Below are positions 50,992 to 61,054 of a stretch of 64,000 nucleotides of DNA, piece after piece. Under the pieces are notes generated by a model, which searched no databases, was not told the DNA's origin, and saw only the letters and a list, made by a program, of their open reading frames with translations. Source of the stretch: JAHFRG01 sp036522275 (GTDB taxonomy: Bacteria > Pseudomonadota > Gammaproteobacteria > Burkholderiales > JAHFRG01); NCBI GenBank assembly GCA_036522275.1, contig DATDGC010000057.1, positions 1-64,000 on the forward strand, given 5' to 3'. Each line of letters opens with the position of its first letter. Position 1 is the stretch's first letter. Made by a program: the position numbers and the translations under genes.

Positions 50992-51025
50992 TTGGGGTAG
51001 AGGTGCTACGCGACCTCTACCCCAA
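50992..51025. repeat. perfect 13-bp hairpin before uvrB
   Basis: TTGGGGTAGAGGT (50992-51004) and ACCTCTACCCCAA (51013-51025) with an 8-nt loop, 37 bp before the uvrB start. It lacks a T-run, so it is not a simple terminator. It may be an operator or leader structure. I see no LexA box of the CTGT-N8-ACAG kind. Confidence 0.6.
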
Positions 51026-51062
51026 CCTCGCAGTTACTTAGACAAGGGTCGTTATTCTACCT

Positions 51063-53090
51063 GTGATTGTCACTTTCCCCAATAGCCCTTACAAGCTGCA
51101 CCAGACGTTCGAGCCGGCGGGCGACCAGCCTGAAGCAATTACACAACTGGTGGCGGGAATCAAGGACGGGCTCGCCTACCAAACGCTGCTCGGCGTGACC
51201 GGTTCGGGAAAAACCTACACCATAGCGCATGCGATTGCCAGGCTCGGCCGCCCGGCAATCGTCATGGCGCCCAACAAGACGCTTGCCGCGCAGCTCTACG
51301 CCGAATTTCGCGAGTTTTTTCCCGAAAATGCAGTCGAGTACTTTGTTTCCTATTACGATTACTACCAGCCGGAAGCCTATGTGCCTTCGCGCGATCTGTA
51401 TATCGAAAAAGATTCCAGCATCAACGAGCATATCGAGCAGATGCGGCTCTCCGCCACCAAATCGCTGTTGGAGCGGGATGACAGCATAATCGTCGCCACC
51501 GTTTCGGCGATTTACGGCATCGGCGATCCGGTGGATTATCACGGCATGATTTTGCACCTGCGCGAAAAAGAAAAATTAACCCAGCGCGACGCCATCAAGC
51601 GTCTTGCTGAAATGCAGTATGAGCGCAACGAGATTGAATTCAGGCGCGGCACCTTCCGCGTGCATGGCGACGTGCTGGATATTTTTCCTGCAGAAAATTC
51701 TGAAACCGCACTGCGGCTGACTTTGTTCGACGACGCAGTGGAGAGCCTGTCGCTGTTCGATCCGCTGACCGGCCACACCCTGCAGCGGGTAGGGCGTTAC
51801 ACAGTCTATCCCTCCAGCCATTACGTCGCGCCACGCGACACTACGCTGCGTGCCATCGAGGCCATCAAGCTGGAATTGCGCGAGCGCATCGAGTATTTCC
51901 AGAAGCACAACAAACTGATCGAAGCGCAGCGCATCGAGCAGCGCACACGCTTCGATCTGGAAATGATGAACGAACTGGGCTTCTGTAAAGGCATTGAAAA
52001 CTACTCGCGGCACCTCTCGGGCAGAAAAGAAGGCGAGCCGCCGCCCACCCTGATTGATTACCTGCCGCCGAACGCGTTGATGATCGTGGATGAGAGCCAT
52101 GTCACCATTCCGCAACTCGGAGGCATGTACCGCGGCGACCGTTCGCGCAAGGAAACCCTGGTGGATTACGGCTTCCGGCTGCCGTCGGCCCTGGATAATC
52201 GCCCGCTGCGTTTTGACGAATTCGAAGGCGTCATGCACCAGACCATATTCTTATCCGCAACACCTGCCGAATATGAGCGAGAACATTCGGGCCAGGTGGT
52301 GGAGCAGGTGGTGCGACCGACCGGGCTGATCGATCCTCGCGTGGAAGTGCGTCCCGCGGCGACTCAGGTTGATGATTTGCTTTCCGAAGCGAATGCCCGC
52401 GCGGCTTTAAAGGAACGCGTTTTGGTGACCACGCTCACCAAACGCATGGCGGAAGATCTTACCGATTATTTCGCCGATCACGGGGTCAAGGTGCGCTACC
52501 TGCATTCGGACATCGAGACTGTGGAAAGGGTCGAAATCATCCGCGATCTGCGGCTGGGAGAATTCGACGTGCTGGTCGGCATCAACCTGTTGCGTGAAGG
52601 GCTGGACATTCCCGAAGTCTCGCTGGTGGCGATACTGGATGCCGATAAGGAAGGTTTCCTGCGCTCAGAACGCTCGCTGATCCAGACCATGGGGCGCGCT
52701 GCAAGGCATATCAATGGTACCGCGATACTGTACGCGGATACTATTACCGGCTCGATACGCCGCGCTATTGATGAAACCGAGCGGCGTCGCAAGAAGCAGA
52801 TGCGCTATAACCTTGAGCGCGGCATTACGCCGATAGGGGTAAGCAAGCGCGTCAAGGATATGATAGACGGCATTTACGATCCGCAGCTTGCACAGCAGCA
52901 ACTCAAGGCAGCGCAGACTGAAGCGGTTTACCAGGCGATGAGCGAGAAGGAGCTTACCAGGGAAGTGAAGCGTCTGGAGAAGGAGATGCTCGCCTGCGCC
53001 AAGAATCTGGAATTCGAGCGCGCGGCAGAGCTCCGCGACCAACTAAAGGAATTAAAACAAAGGCTATTCGGAGTAGTGGAGCACACGTAG
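51063..53090 (+). CDS. uvrB: excinuclease ABC subunit B
   Basis: Damage-verifying helicase of nucleotide excision repair. 675 residues: Walker A GVTGSGKT (44-51), the beta-hairpin around YYDYYQPEAYVPSRD, the DEAD-like DESH motif, helicase motif VI QTMGRAARH, and the C-terminal UVR domain (LEKEMLACAKNLEFERAAELRD region) for UvrC binding. Start is GTG 51063. Single gene; a GTCCC-ACGA-GGGAC stem follows its stop. Confidence 0.98.
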   Translation: MIVTFPNSPYKLHQTFEPAGDQPEAITQLVAGIKDGLAYQTLLGVTGSGKTYTIAHAIARLGRPAIVMAPNKTLAAQLYAEFREFFPENAVEYFVSYYDYYQPEAYVPSRDLYIEKDSSINEHIEQMRLSATKSLLERDDSIIVATVSAIYGIGDPVDYHGMILHLREKEKLTQRDAIKRLAEMQYERNEIEFRRGTFRVHGDVLDIFPAENSETALRLTLFDDAVESLSLFDPLTGHTLQRVGRYTVYPSSHYVAPRDTTLRAIEAIKLELRERIEYFQKHNKLIEAQRIEQRTRFDLEMMNELGFCKGIENYSRHLSGRKEGEPPPTLIDYLPPNALMIVDESHVTIPQLGGMYRGDRSRKETLVDYGFRLPSALDNRPLRFDEFEGVMHQTIFLSATPAEYEREHSGQVVEQVVRPTGLIDPRVEVRPAATQVDDLLSEANARAALKERVLVTTLTKRMAEDLTDYFADHGVKVRYLHSDIETVERVEIIRDLRLGEFDVLVGINLLREGLDIPEVSLVAILDADKEGFLRSERSLIQTMGRAARHINGTAILYADTITGSIRRAIDETERRRKKQMRYNLERGITPIGVSKRVKDMIDGIYDPQLAQQQLKAAQTEAVYQAMSEKELTREVKRLEKEMLACAKNLEFERAAELRDQLKELKQRLFGVVEHT

Positions 53091-53299
53091 GGAACCTCTG
53101 AACAAGTCCCACGAGGGACGCGTTTCTGGCGAAATGCAGATGATTGTGCGGCGCGCGACGAACTTGGCCTGACTGCGGACGCCCATCTTGGTCGACATGG
53201 CTGCGGGTATGGCCACGCATCAATAATGTCTTAATTAACCTGTTATAAAAAATCGCGGCTTGGCTTGGCAAAGACTCATCATTGCTGTATTATTCATAT

Positions 53300-53746
53300 A
53301 TGAACAAGAAACGTACCCGGAGCCGGAGCAGCAGCCCAGCTCGTTCCGAACAAGTGATAATTTCGCTCGTTCGGTTAGCGAACGCTGTTAATAGACGCTT
53401 TGAAGAAGCTTTAGAGGAGGTCGGGCTGTCGTTGGCCAAGTTCGGCGCGCTAAAGCATCTTGCGCAGGCTGGCGAGCCGTTAAGCTTGAGCGAATGTGCC
53501 GCGCGGATGACTTGCGTCCGTTCGAATATTACGCAACTGGTGGACCGTCTCGAGGCCGATGGGCTTGTCCGCCGTGTAGAGGATCCCGCTGACCGTCGCG
53601 CTGTACGGGCCACCGTGACACCGCTCGGTCTGGAACGCCAGGCCGCAGGCGCAAGACAGGTAGAAAAGGTGCAAAAAGAGTTGGCTAAGAAATTTTCGGG
53701 GATCGACTACGGCACGCTCGAGCGTATGCTGTCTGCGATCAAGTAG
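53300..53746 (+). CDS. MarR family transcriptional regulator
   Basis: 148 residues with winged helix-turn-helix: ALKHLAQAGEPLSLSECAAR, then CVRSNITQLVDRLEADGLV and the wing RVEDPADRRAVRATVTPLG. MarR proteins commonly repress an adjacent efflux operon and respond to aromatic ligands. The RND operon begins 63 bp downstream on the same strand. Start at ATG 53300; a TTG at 53282 is in frame. No specific operator identified. Confidence 0.92.
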   Translation: MNKKRTRSRSSSPARSEQVIISLVRLANAVNRRFEEALEEVGLSLAKFGALKHLAQAGEPLSLSECAARMTCVRSNITQLVDRLEADGLVRRVEDPADRRAVRATVTPLGLERQAAGARQVEKVQKELAKKFSGIDYGTLERMLSAIK

Positions 53747-53809
53747 GTTTGTTGTTTGGCACTAACATTACATATTTGAATGATGCATTATAAAAGGAGA
53801 GCGCAGAGC

Positions 53810-55060
53810 ATGATTGATCGGATTCCATCAGCCGTGGAGAAATGCAGCTTGTTCGTGGCATTCACATTCCTTTCACTGTTGAGCGCGTGCGGTCCCAATG
53901 CCCCTGCAACGCCCGCGTCCCCGCCCCTTCCCGCAGTCACCGTGGCGCGGCCGATTGCAAAAGAAGTCGTGGAATGGGATGAGTACACCGGCAGGCTGGA
54001 GGCGGTAGAAACGGTGGAAGTGCGCGCACGAGTGAGCGGCTATCTGACCAAAATCAATTTTAAGGACGGGGCCAAGGTGAAGAAAGGGGACCTGCTTTAC
54101 GTCATCGATCCCCGGCAGTACCAGGCCGAGGTTGACCGCACCATGGCGGAAGTTACGCGGCTGGAAGCGAGGCTGGAGCTTGCCAAAAATGACTTGGCCC
54201 GGGCGGAGCGGCTAATCAAAACAAGAGCCATCTCGGAACAGGATTATGACACTCGCAGCAAGGGTGTCTCGGCAGCGGGCGCTGAGCTGCGTTCAGCAAA
54301 GGCGGCACTGGAGACAGCAAAACTCAACCTCGAATTTACCCAGCTGCGCGCCCCGATCAACGGACGCATCAGCAGAACGCTCAAGACCGTGGGCAACCTG
54401 GTGAATGGCGGCAACAATTCCGGTGATGCAACGTTGCTTACCACCATAGTGTCCACCGATCCCATTTACGTTTACATCGATGCCGATGAACAAGCGGTAT
54501 TAAAGTACCGGCGGCTGTCGCGCGAAGGGCTGCGCGAGTCCGCACGTCATGGTCCGATCCCGATGGAACTTGAACTTGCCGACGAGAAGAATTTTCCGCA
54601 TAAAGGAGTTACCGATTTTGTGGAGCCGCGTCTCGATCCGACCACCGGCACAGTGAGAGCGCGCGGGGTATTCTCCAATGAGAATGATCAGCTGAGCCCC
54701 GGCTTTTTCGTGCGCGTGCGCATTCACGGCAGCGGCACCTATCCGGCGTTGCTGATTTCAGACGTGGCGATCGGCGTGGACCAGGAGAAAAAATTTGTCC
54801 TGGTCGTGAATAGCGACGACATGGTGGAGTACCGCGTGGTGAAACCAGGACCCATTGTTGAAGGTTTGCGGGTCATTCAGGAAGGATTGAAGCCGGACGA
54901 CTGGATCATTGTGAATGGCCTCCAGCGCGTGCAACCAGGGCTCAAGGTGAGCCCGGAAAAAATTGATATGGCAAGTCTCGCAAAAGGGCCTGATAGCAAT
55001 GCGGCTGCGCCGGGCAACGAAAAATCGCAGCCTCAGAAAAAGGAAGATGGAGCGCATTAA
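53810..55060 (+). CDS. RND efflux periplasmic adaptor lipoprotein
   Basis: Membrane fusion protein of an AcrA/MexA-type tripartite pump, 416 residues. Lipoprotein signal with LLSACG (Cys27) in the inner membrane, then the lipoyl and coiled-coil hairpin (about 60-190), beta-barrel and membrane-proximal domains. Start at ATG 53810 after AAAGGAG; an upstream ATG 53780 lies before that site. The C-terminal tail is hydrophilic and variable. Its stop adjoins the TTG start of the pump gene. Confidence 0.94.
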   Translation: MIDRIPSAVEKCSLFVAFTFLSLLSACGPNAPATPASPPLPAVTVARPIAKEVVEWDEYTGRLEAVETVEVRARVSGYLTKINFKDGAKVKKGDLLYVIDPRQYQAEVDRTMAEVTRLEARLELAKNDLARAERLIKTRAISEQDYDTRSKGVSAAGAELRSAKAALETAKLNLEFTQLRAPINGRISRTLKTVGNLVNGGNNSGDATLLTTIVSTDPIYVYIDADEQAVLKYRRLSREGLRESARHGPIPMELELADEKNFPHKGVTDFVEPRLDPTTGTVRARGVFSNENDQLSPGFFVRVRIHGSGTYPALLISDVAIGVDQEKKFVLVVNSDDMVEYRVVKPGPIVEGLRVIQEGLKPDDWIIVNGLQRVQPGLKVSPEKIDMASLAKGPDSNAAAPGNEKSQPQKKEDGAH

Positions 55061-58000
55061 TTGAAGTTCGCACATTATTTTATTGACCGGCCGATTTTCG
55101 CCGCGGTCCTTTCGATTTTCTTCGTGCTTGTCGGCTCCATCGCGCTGTACCAGCTGCCGGTGGCGCAACTTCCCAATGTCGCACCGCCTACGATCGTGGT
55201 CAACGCGAGTTACCCCGGCGCCAATGCGGTGACGGTAGCTGAGACTGTGGCAACCCCCATTGAGCAGGAAGTGAATGGGGTCGAAAACATGCTCTACATG
55301 TCGTCGCAGTCCACCAGCGACGGTCAGATGAACCTCACCATTACGTTCAATCTCGGTACCGATCTCAACCAGGCACAGGTGCTGGTGCAAAACCGGGTGG
55401 CGGTCGCGGAGCCGAGGCTCCCCGCTGAAGTGCGGCAGAACGGCATTACCACCAAGAAGCGCTCCCCTGATCTCACTATGGTGGTGCATCTGCTGTCGCC
55501 GGACAACACCTACGATCAGCTGTACGTGGGGAACTACGCTTATTTGCAGATTAAAGATGTGCTGGCACGCGTTCCCGGCGTGGGGGACGTGATCGTGTTC
55601 GGCGCGCGCGACTACAGTATGCGCATCTGGCTTGACCCCGGCAAAGTGGCGCAGCGTAACCTCACTGCAACCAATGTTGTCAATGCCATCAGAGAGCAGA
55701 ACGTGCAAGTGGCGGCGGGCGTCATCAACCAGCCACCGGCGCCGAATGCCCGCGAGCTGCAACTCACGGTCAACACTTTGGGCCGTCTGTGGACTGAGCA
55801 GCAATTCGGCGACATCGTCATCAAATCCGGCAATGAGGGCGAGGTTACCTATTTGCGCGACATCGCTCGCATTGAGCTTGCTGCGCGCGATTATTCCGTG
55901 AACAGCTATCTCGGCGGCAAACCCGCTGCTGCGATAGTGATATTTCAGCTGCCCGGCACCAATTCGCTGGAGACTGCCAAGGCAGTGCGTGCCACCATGG
56001 CAAAACTCAAAGAGCGCTTTCCCAAAGGCCTCGATTACCGCGTTGTGTACGACACCACGCTTTTCGTCCAGGAATCCATTCGCGCGGTTATCGAGACCCT
56101 GATCGGCGCCATCCTTCTGGTGGTGCTGGTGGTGGTGGTGTTTCTGCAAACCTGGCGCGCTTCCATCATCCCATTGCTTGCGGTGCCGGTATCCCTCATC
56201 GGTACTTTCGCCGCGATGGCGGCGTTCGGGTTTTCTCTCAACAACCTGTCGTTGTTTGGACTCGTGCTGGCAATCGGTATTGTGGTGGACGACGCCATTG
56301 TGGTGGTGGAGAACGTCGAGCGCAATATCGCACTGGGGCTTAAACCCAGGGAGGCTACATTCAAGGCGATTGATGAGGTGGCTGGTCCTGTGGTTGCGGT
56401 CGCGGTGGTGCTGTGCGCGGTATTTGTCCCAACGGCTTTTATCAGCGGACTGAATGGCCAGTTCTACCGGCAGTTCGCACTGACCATAGCGGTCTCCACC
56501 GTTATTTCCGCCTTCAATTCGCTCACGCTGAGTCCTGCCTTATGCGCACTGCTGTTGCAGCCGCACGGCGCAAAGCGGGATTGGTTTACGCGCTTTTTGG
56601 ACCGCATCCTCGGCTGGTTTTTCCGCTCGTTCAACTGGGCGTTTGAGCGGGCCAGAAACGAGTACACGCGCGTGGTCGCGCGCGTAATCCGGATCACCGC
56701 AGTCATGCTGGTTATTTATGCGGGGCTGCTCGGTGCCACGTGGTTGGGTTTTACCGGAGTGCCTACCGGATTCATCCCGTCGCAGGACCAGGGCTACCTC
56801 ATCGTCTACATTCAACTTCCCGACGCGGCATCGCTTGCGCGCACTGACGCTGTGGTACAGCGTGCGTCGTCACTCATGCGTGATACCCCCGGTGTTCTTA
56901 ACACCGTCCAATTTGCAGGCTTCGGGGTTGTGAGTTTTGCCAACACCTCCAACGCCGGGACTATATTTGTGCCGCTCAAGCCGTTCGCCGAGCGCGAGCA
57001 TGATCCCAATCTTTCCGGCGAAAAAATCGCCGCGGTGCTGCGAAACAAATTAAGCGTTATTCAGGACGCGTTCGTGGGCGTGTTCTTGCCGCCGCCGGTG
57101 CGGGGCGTGAGTACCCTGGGTGGCTTCAAGATGCAAATCCAGGACCGGGGCGGGGCAGGCCCTCAGGCGCTACAAGCTGCTGCGCAAAAGCTTGCGGACG
57201 CGGCCAACCATCAGCCAGGCCTGCAAGGCGTGTTCACCAGCTTCCGGGCCAATGTGCCCCAGCTTTATCTGGATGTAGACAGAATTAAAGCCAAATCCAT
57301 GCAGGTGCCTTTGAGCGATGTATTCAGCACGCTGCAGATTTATCTGGGCTCGTTATACGTCAATGACTTCAATCTTTTTGGCCGCACCTACCAGGTGCGG
57401 GTACAGGCGGACGCGCCGTTCCGTTTGAACGCTGAAGACATCCGCTTGCTCAAGACGCGCAATGTCAAGGGCGATATGGTGCCGCTGGGAACGCTGATGA
57501 CGGTCAAGGAGATTAACGGCGCGGATCGGATCACGCGCTATAACCTGTTTCCAGCAGCGGAACTCAACGGTAACACTACTCCCGGCTTAAGCTCCGGCCA
57601 GGCCATCGAAATCATGGATAATCTTGCCAAGAAGGAGCTGCCCAGGGAATTCGGCACTGAATGGACCGAGCTTATTTTTCAGCAGATTCTTGCGGGCAAC
57701 ACAGCCATTGTCATCTTTCCGCTGTCCGTGTTGTTCGTATTCCTGGCGCTCTCAGCCCTGTATGAGAGCTGGTCGCTGCCGCTCGCCATAATTCTTATTG
57801 TGCCGATGTGTTTGCTGTCTGCTATCACTGGAGTATGGCTGCGGGGACTCGATAATAATATTTTCACCCAGATCGGCTTTGTGGTGCTGGTGGGACTCGC
57901 GTGTAAGAACGCGATTTTGATTGTCGAATTCGCAAAACAGCATCAGGACCAGGGGATGAACAGGTTTGATGCCGCGATTGAAGCGTGCAAACTGCGTCTG

Positions 58001-58258
58001 CGGCCTATCCTGATGACATCATTTGCCTTCATTTTCGGTGTTCTGCCACTGGTGTTTTCAGTAGGAGCCGGAGCTGAAATGCGTCAGGCGCTGGGCACGG
58101 CGGTGTTCAGCGGGATGTTGGGCGTGACGTTCTTCGGGTTATTTTTAACGCCGGTGTTTTATGTAGTGTTACGCAAGATGGTCGAGCGCCGCAAAAAGGA
58201 AAGTTCTATGCCGGCGGGCGGCACCGCCAGCGAAGGTACCCCCTTGGATAAACTTTAA
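55061..58258 (+). CDS. RND efflux transporter, HAE1 type (AcrB/MexB-like)
   Basis: Proton-driven inner-membrane pump, 1065 residues, twelve helices and two large periplasmic loops. N-terminus FIDRPIFAAVLSIFFVLVGS, helix 4 with the proton-relay pair in GIVVDDAIVVVENV, and the helix 10 lysine in GLACKNAILIVEFA. The start is TTG at 55061, directly after the adaptor stop. Probable substrates are hydrophobic drugs or solvents, but sequence alone does not tell. Confidence 0.95.
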   Translation: MKFAHYFIDRPIFAAVLSIFFVLVGSIALYQLPVAQLPNVAPPTIVVNASYPGANAVTVAETVATPIEQEVNGVENMLYMSSQSTSDGQMNLTITFNLGTDLNQAQVLVQNRVAVAEPRLPAEVRQNGITTKKRSPDLTMVVHLLSPDNTYDQLYVGNYAYLQIKDVLARVPGVGDVIVFGARDYSMRIWLDPGKVAQRNLTATNVVNAIREQNVQVAAGVINQPPAPNARELQLTVNTLGRLWTEQQFGDIVIKSGNEGEVTYLRDIARIELAARDYSVNSYLGGKPAAAIVIFQLPGTNSLETAKAVRATMAKLKERFPKGLDYRVVYDTTLFVQESIRAVIETLIGAILLVVLVVVVFLQTWRASIIPLLAVPVSLIGTFAAMAAFGFSLNNLSLFGLVLAIGIVVDDAIVVVENVERNIALGLKPREATFKAIDEVAGPVVAVAVVLCAVFVPTAFISGLNGQFYRQFALTIAVSTVISAFNSLTLSPALCALLLQPHGAKRDWFTRFLDRILGWFFRSFNWAFERARNEYTRVVARVIRITAVMLVIYAGLLGATWLGFTGVPTGFIPSQDQGYLIVYIQLPDAASLARTDAVVQRASSLMRDTPGVLNTVQFAGFGVVSFANTSNAGTIFVPLKPFAEREHDPNLSGEKIAAVLRNKLSVIQDAFVGVFLPPPVRGVSTLGGFKMQIQDRGGAGPQALQAAAQKLADAANHQPGLQGVFTSFRANVPQLYLDVDRIKAKSMQVPLSDVFSTLQIYLGSLYVNDFNLFGRTYQVRVQADAPFRLNAEDIRLLKTRNVKGDMVPLGTLMTVKEINGADRITRYNLFPAAELNGNTTPGLSSGQAIEIMDNLAKKELPREFGTEWTELIFQQILAGNTAIVIFPLSVLFVFLALSALYESWSLPLAIILIVPMCLLSAITGVWLRGLDNNIFTQIGFVVLVGLACKNAILIVEFAKQHQDQGMNRFDAAIEACKLRLRPILMTSFAFIFGVLPLVFSVGAGAEMRQALGTAVFSGMLGVTFFGLFLTPVFYVVLRKMVERRKKESSMPAGGTASEGTPLDKL

Positions 58259-58285
58259 TGCATCGTGCGATGGAAGGATAGAACC

Positions 58286-59725
58286 ATGAGTATCCGCTTA
58301 TTGAGTTTGCAACACGTATGTTTGGGGCTGGCTGTGGTTCTTGCCGGCTGTGCTGCGGTAGGCCCTGATTACAAGACGCCTGAAACAGAAGTAAGCGCGG
58401 GTTACGTCAGCGCTGATGAGGCAGGTTTTTCCACAGAGCAGGTAGATGTGACATGGTGGCGAGGTTTCAATGACACCACTTTGAACCAGCTGGTTGAGGT
58501 TGCGCTCAATAACAATCACGATTTGCGCATTGCGACAGCCAACCTGCTGGAAGCGCGGGCGCTCAGACAGCAAACGGAATATGACCGCTATCCCACAGTC
58601 ACCGCTGAGGGATTTTTCACCCAGCAGCATTTCAGCAACGCAGCGCTTCTATCCGGCACGGGGAGCAGCAATGAAAAGTTGTATCAACTTGGTTTCGATG
58701 CTACATGGGAGTTGGATTTTTTTGGCCGCGTGCGGCGCTCGATCGAAGCTCAGTCGGCACAGGTTGGGGCTGCCGAAGCCACTCGCCGCGACGTGATCGT
58801 GAGCCTGATTGCGGAAGTCGCAAGAAATTACTTTGAACTTCGCGGCATTCAGCACCAACTCGATGTTGCACTGAAAAACGCCGCCAACCAGCATGAAACC
58901 CTGAATCTCACGCTGGAACTGCTGGAAGGAGGTCAAGGCACAGAATTGGACACTTCGCGTGCGCGCGAGCAATGGAATTCAACACTGGCCACCATACCGC
59001 TGTTACAGGCCGCAGTACAACGGTCGATTTACCGCCTTGGCGTATTGACGGGGCAGCAACCCCAGGCGTTGCTCAGCGATCTTAAAGAACCTGCTCCTTT
59101 GGCGGAGTATTCAAAGCTTATCGTGATAGGCAAACCTGAGGAATTGTTGAGGCGTCGCCCTGACATCCGTGTTGCAGAACGCAACCTGGCCGCCACCACG
59201 GCCCTCATCGGGGTGGCGACTGCCGACCTTTTCCCACGGGTGACTTTCCGCGGCCTTGCATCCTTGGAGGGCAACACTTTTTCCGGGCTCGGCGATTCAG
59301 GCAGCGGAACTTATTTATTCGGGCCCGTCATCCGATGGGAGGCGGTCTTTAATTATGGACGTGTCAAGGCGCGCATACTTGCAGCTGACGCGCGCGCGGA
59401 AGCAAATCTGGCGCTCTACGAAAAAACCGTATTGACAGCTTTAGAAGAGACTGAAAACGCTTTGGTCGAGTTTACCCGTGAGCGGGCACGCCGCGACTAT
59501 CTTCGTGCTGCAGTGGAAGCCAGCGAAAAAGCTTCATCTCTGGCACAGCAGCGCTTTCAGGAAGGTGCCACCGATTTTCTCACTGTGCTTGATTCCGAGC
59601 GCCGTTTGCTTGAGACACAGCAAAACTTAGCACAGAGCGAAACCAGCACCGCGACTTCGCTGGTGGCGGTGTATAAAGCGCTGGGAGGAGGTTGGGAAAT
59701 CGAGCAGCCGCTTGCCGCGAAGTAA
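58286..59725 (+). CDS. RND outer-membrane efflux lipoprotein (NodT/OprM family)
   Basis: TolC-like channel of 479 residues. Lipobox VLAGCAAVGPDY (Cys22), two repeats of the outer-membrane efflux protein domain (LLEARALRQQTE and RFQEGATDFLTVLDSERRLLETQQ parts). RRRPDIRVAERNLAA is the conserved inter-repeat motif. Start ATG 58286. Third structural gene of the pump operon, 27 bp after the transporter. 59726-59895 has no gene. Confidence 0.94.
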   Translation: MSIRLLSLQHVCLGLAVVLAGCAAVGPDYKTPETEVSAGYVSADEAGFSTEQVDVTWWRGFNDTTLNQLVEVALNNNHDLRIATANLLEARALRQQTEYDRYPTVTAEGFFTQQHFSNAALLSGTGSSNEKLYQLGFDATWELDFFGRVRRSIEAQSAQVGAAEATRRDVIVSLIAEVARNYFELRGIQHQLDVALKNAANQHETLNLTLELLEGGQGTELDTSRAREQWNSTLATIPLLQAAVQRSIYRLGVLTGQQPQALLSDLKEPAPLAEYSKLIVIGKPEELLRRRPDIRVAERNLAATTALIGVATADLFPRVTFRGLASLEGNTFSGLGDSGSGTYLFGPVIRWEAVFNYGRVKARILAADARAEANLALYEKTVLTALEETENALVEFTRERARRDYLRAAVEASEKASSLAQQRFQEGATDFLTVLDSERRLLETQQNLAQSETSTATSLVAVYKALGGGWEIEQPLAAK

Positions 59726-59895
59726 GTCGTTTATCAATCCGCACAAGAAGTTTGGTCTTGTTCGGCTTATCCTGCACTTTGCAAAATCCAAATTGGTTGT
59801 TCCTCCGGCACATGTACTTGCGGGTTGAATTCCCAGCTTTAGCCCCAATTTAAAAAACATTTAAGCCGAAACGGCAATGTATTGCTGGAAAACTT

Positions 59896-60933
59896 ATGTT
59901 TTTCGCCTTGCAACGCGTGTTAAATATGCCATCCCAATCCGGGGAAGGACAAGCCCCGGTATTTCCCACCGCAGACGACGCGCTGCTTGATGCGTATTCT
60001 CGGGCGGTAATTGATGCCGTGGAAAAAGTAAGCGCGTCTGTAGTAAAAATCGACGTCGAAATGAAAGCCGGCCGAAGCGGCAGAAATATACCCAGAGAGC
60101 CGACACAGAGTAGCGGCTCGGGATTAGTGTTTACTCACGACGGTTTTATTTTGACCAACAGCCATGTGGTCAATCATGCAAAGGGACTCGAAGTCACGCT
60201 TACCGATGGCCGCCGGTTCCAGGCGGATTTGATTGGAGATGATCCGGACACGGATTTGGCGGTGATTCGAATTTCGGCGCCTAACCTTGTACCTGCCGAT
60301 CTGGGAGAATCACGCTCGATACGCGTGGGACAAGTTGCGATAGCGCTCGGCAATCCATTTGGCTTCCAGTGCACGGTAACGGCCGGTGTGGTGAGCGCAT
60401 TGGGGCGCTCGTTGCGCGCTCAATCGGGCCGCCTTATTCACGATGTGATTCAGACCGACGCCGCACTCAATCCTGGCAATTCGGGCGGGCCGCTGGTGAA
60501 TTCTAAAGGCGAAGTCATAGGCGTCAACACGGCAATTATCCTGCCGGCGCAAGGCATCTGTTTTGCAATTGCCATCAATACGGCCAAAGTGGTGGTCAGC
60601 CAACTGTTTAAACACGGCAAAGTTAAGCGTGGGTCGGTCGGCGTGGTTGGGCAAAATGTTACGCTCCCGCGGCGGGTGGTGCGGTTTCATGACCTAGCTT
60701 CGGAGAATGGGGTTCTGGTCGTAGCTGTCGAGCCAGGCAGCCCGGCGCAAAAATCCGGTGTTCAAGATGGCGATGTGATCATCAGCTATGATAGCCATTC
60801 AACCGCGGGTATTGATGATTTGCACAAACTGCTGAGCGAAGAGCGCATCGGCAAACATACAGAGCTCAGGGTATTGCGCCGTAACAGAATAGTAACAATG
60901 CCGATCATTGCCGAAGAACTAGCAGCAAAGTGA
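59896..60933 (+). CDS. HtrA/DegP-like serine protease with one PDZ domain
   Basis: 345 residues of the S1C family. Triad His90 (TNSHVV), Asp120 (DTDLAV), Ser196 (NPGNSGGPL); a single PDZ domain (about 245-340). The N-terminus has no evident signal peptide or membrane anchor, unlike DegP/DegS, so it may be cytoplasmic; a start further upstream is not available. Alternative start ATG 59926. Single gene. Confidence 0.9.
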   Translation: MFFALQRVLNMPSQSGEGQAPVFPTADDALLDAYSRAVIDAVEKVSASVVKIDVEMKAGRSGRNIPREPTQSSGSGLVFTHDGFILTNSHVVNHAKGLEVTLTDGRRFQADLIGDDPDTDLAVIRISAPNLVPADLGESRSIRVGQVAIALGNPFGFQCTVTAGVVSALGRSLRAQSGRLIHDVIQTDAALNPGNSGGPLVNSKGEVIGVNTAIILPAQGICFAIAINTAKVVVSQLFKHGKVKRGSVGVVGQNVTLPRRVVRFHDLASENGVLVVAVEPGSPAQKSGVQDGDVIISYDSHSTAGIDDLHKLLSEERIGKHTELRVLRRNRIVTMPIIAEELAAK

Positions 60934-61054
60934 AAACGCAGGGGGAATGGGATCAGAAACATAATCTATAGTTTCGTTATTACCCTTTCTGTTTGATAAA
61001 ATTAAAAATTAATTTTGGTTTCGAACTGACACTATAACGGGCATTTAGGGATGT

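Noticed and set aside
50883..51062. LexA (SOS) box upstream of uvrB
   Set aside because: Looked for CTGT-N8-ACAG and close variants and found none.
54758..56149. A 463-codon frame antisense to the RND adaptor and pump genes
   Set aside because: Histidine-rich shadow of conserved coding sequence on the other strand.
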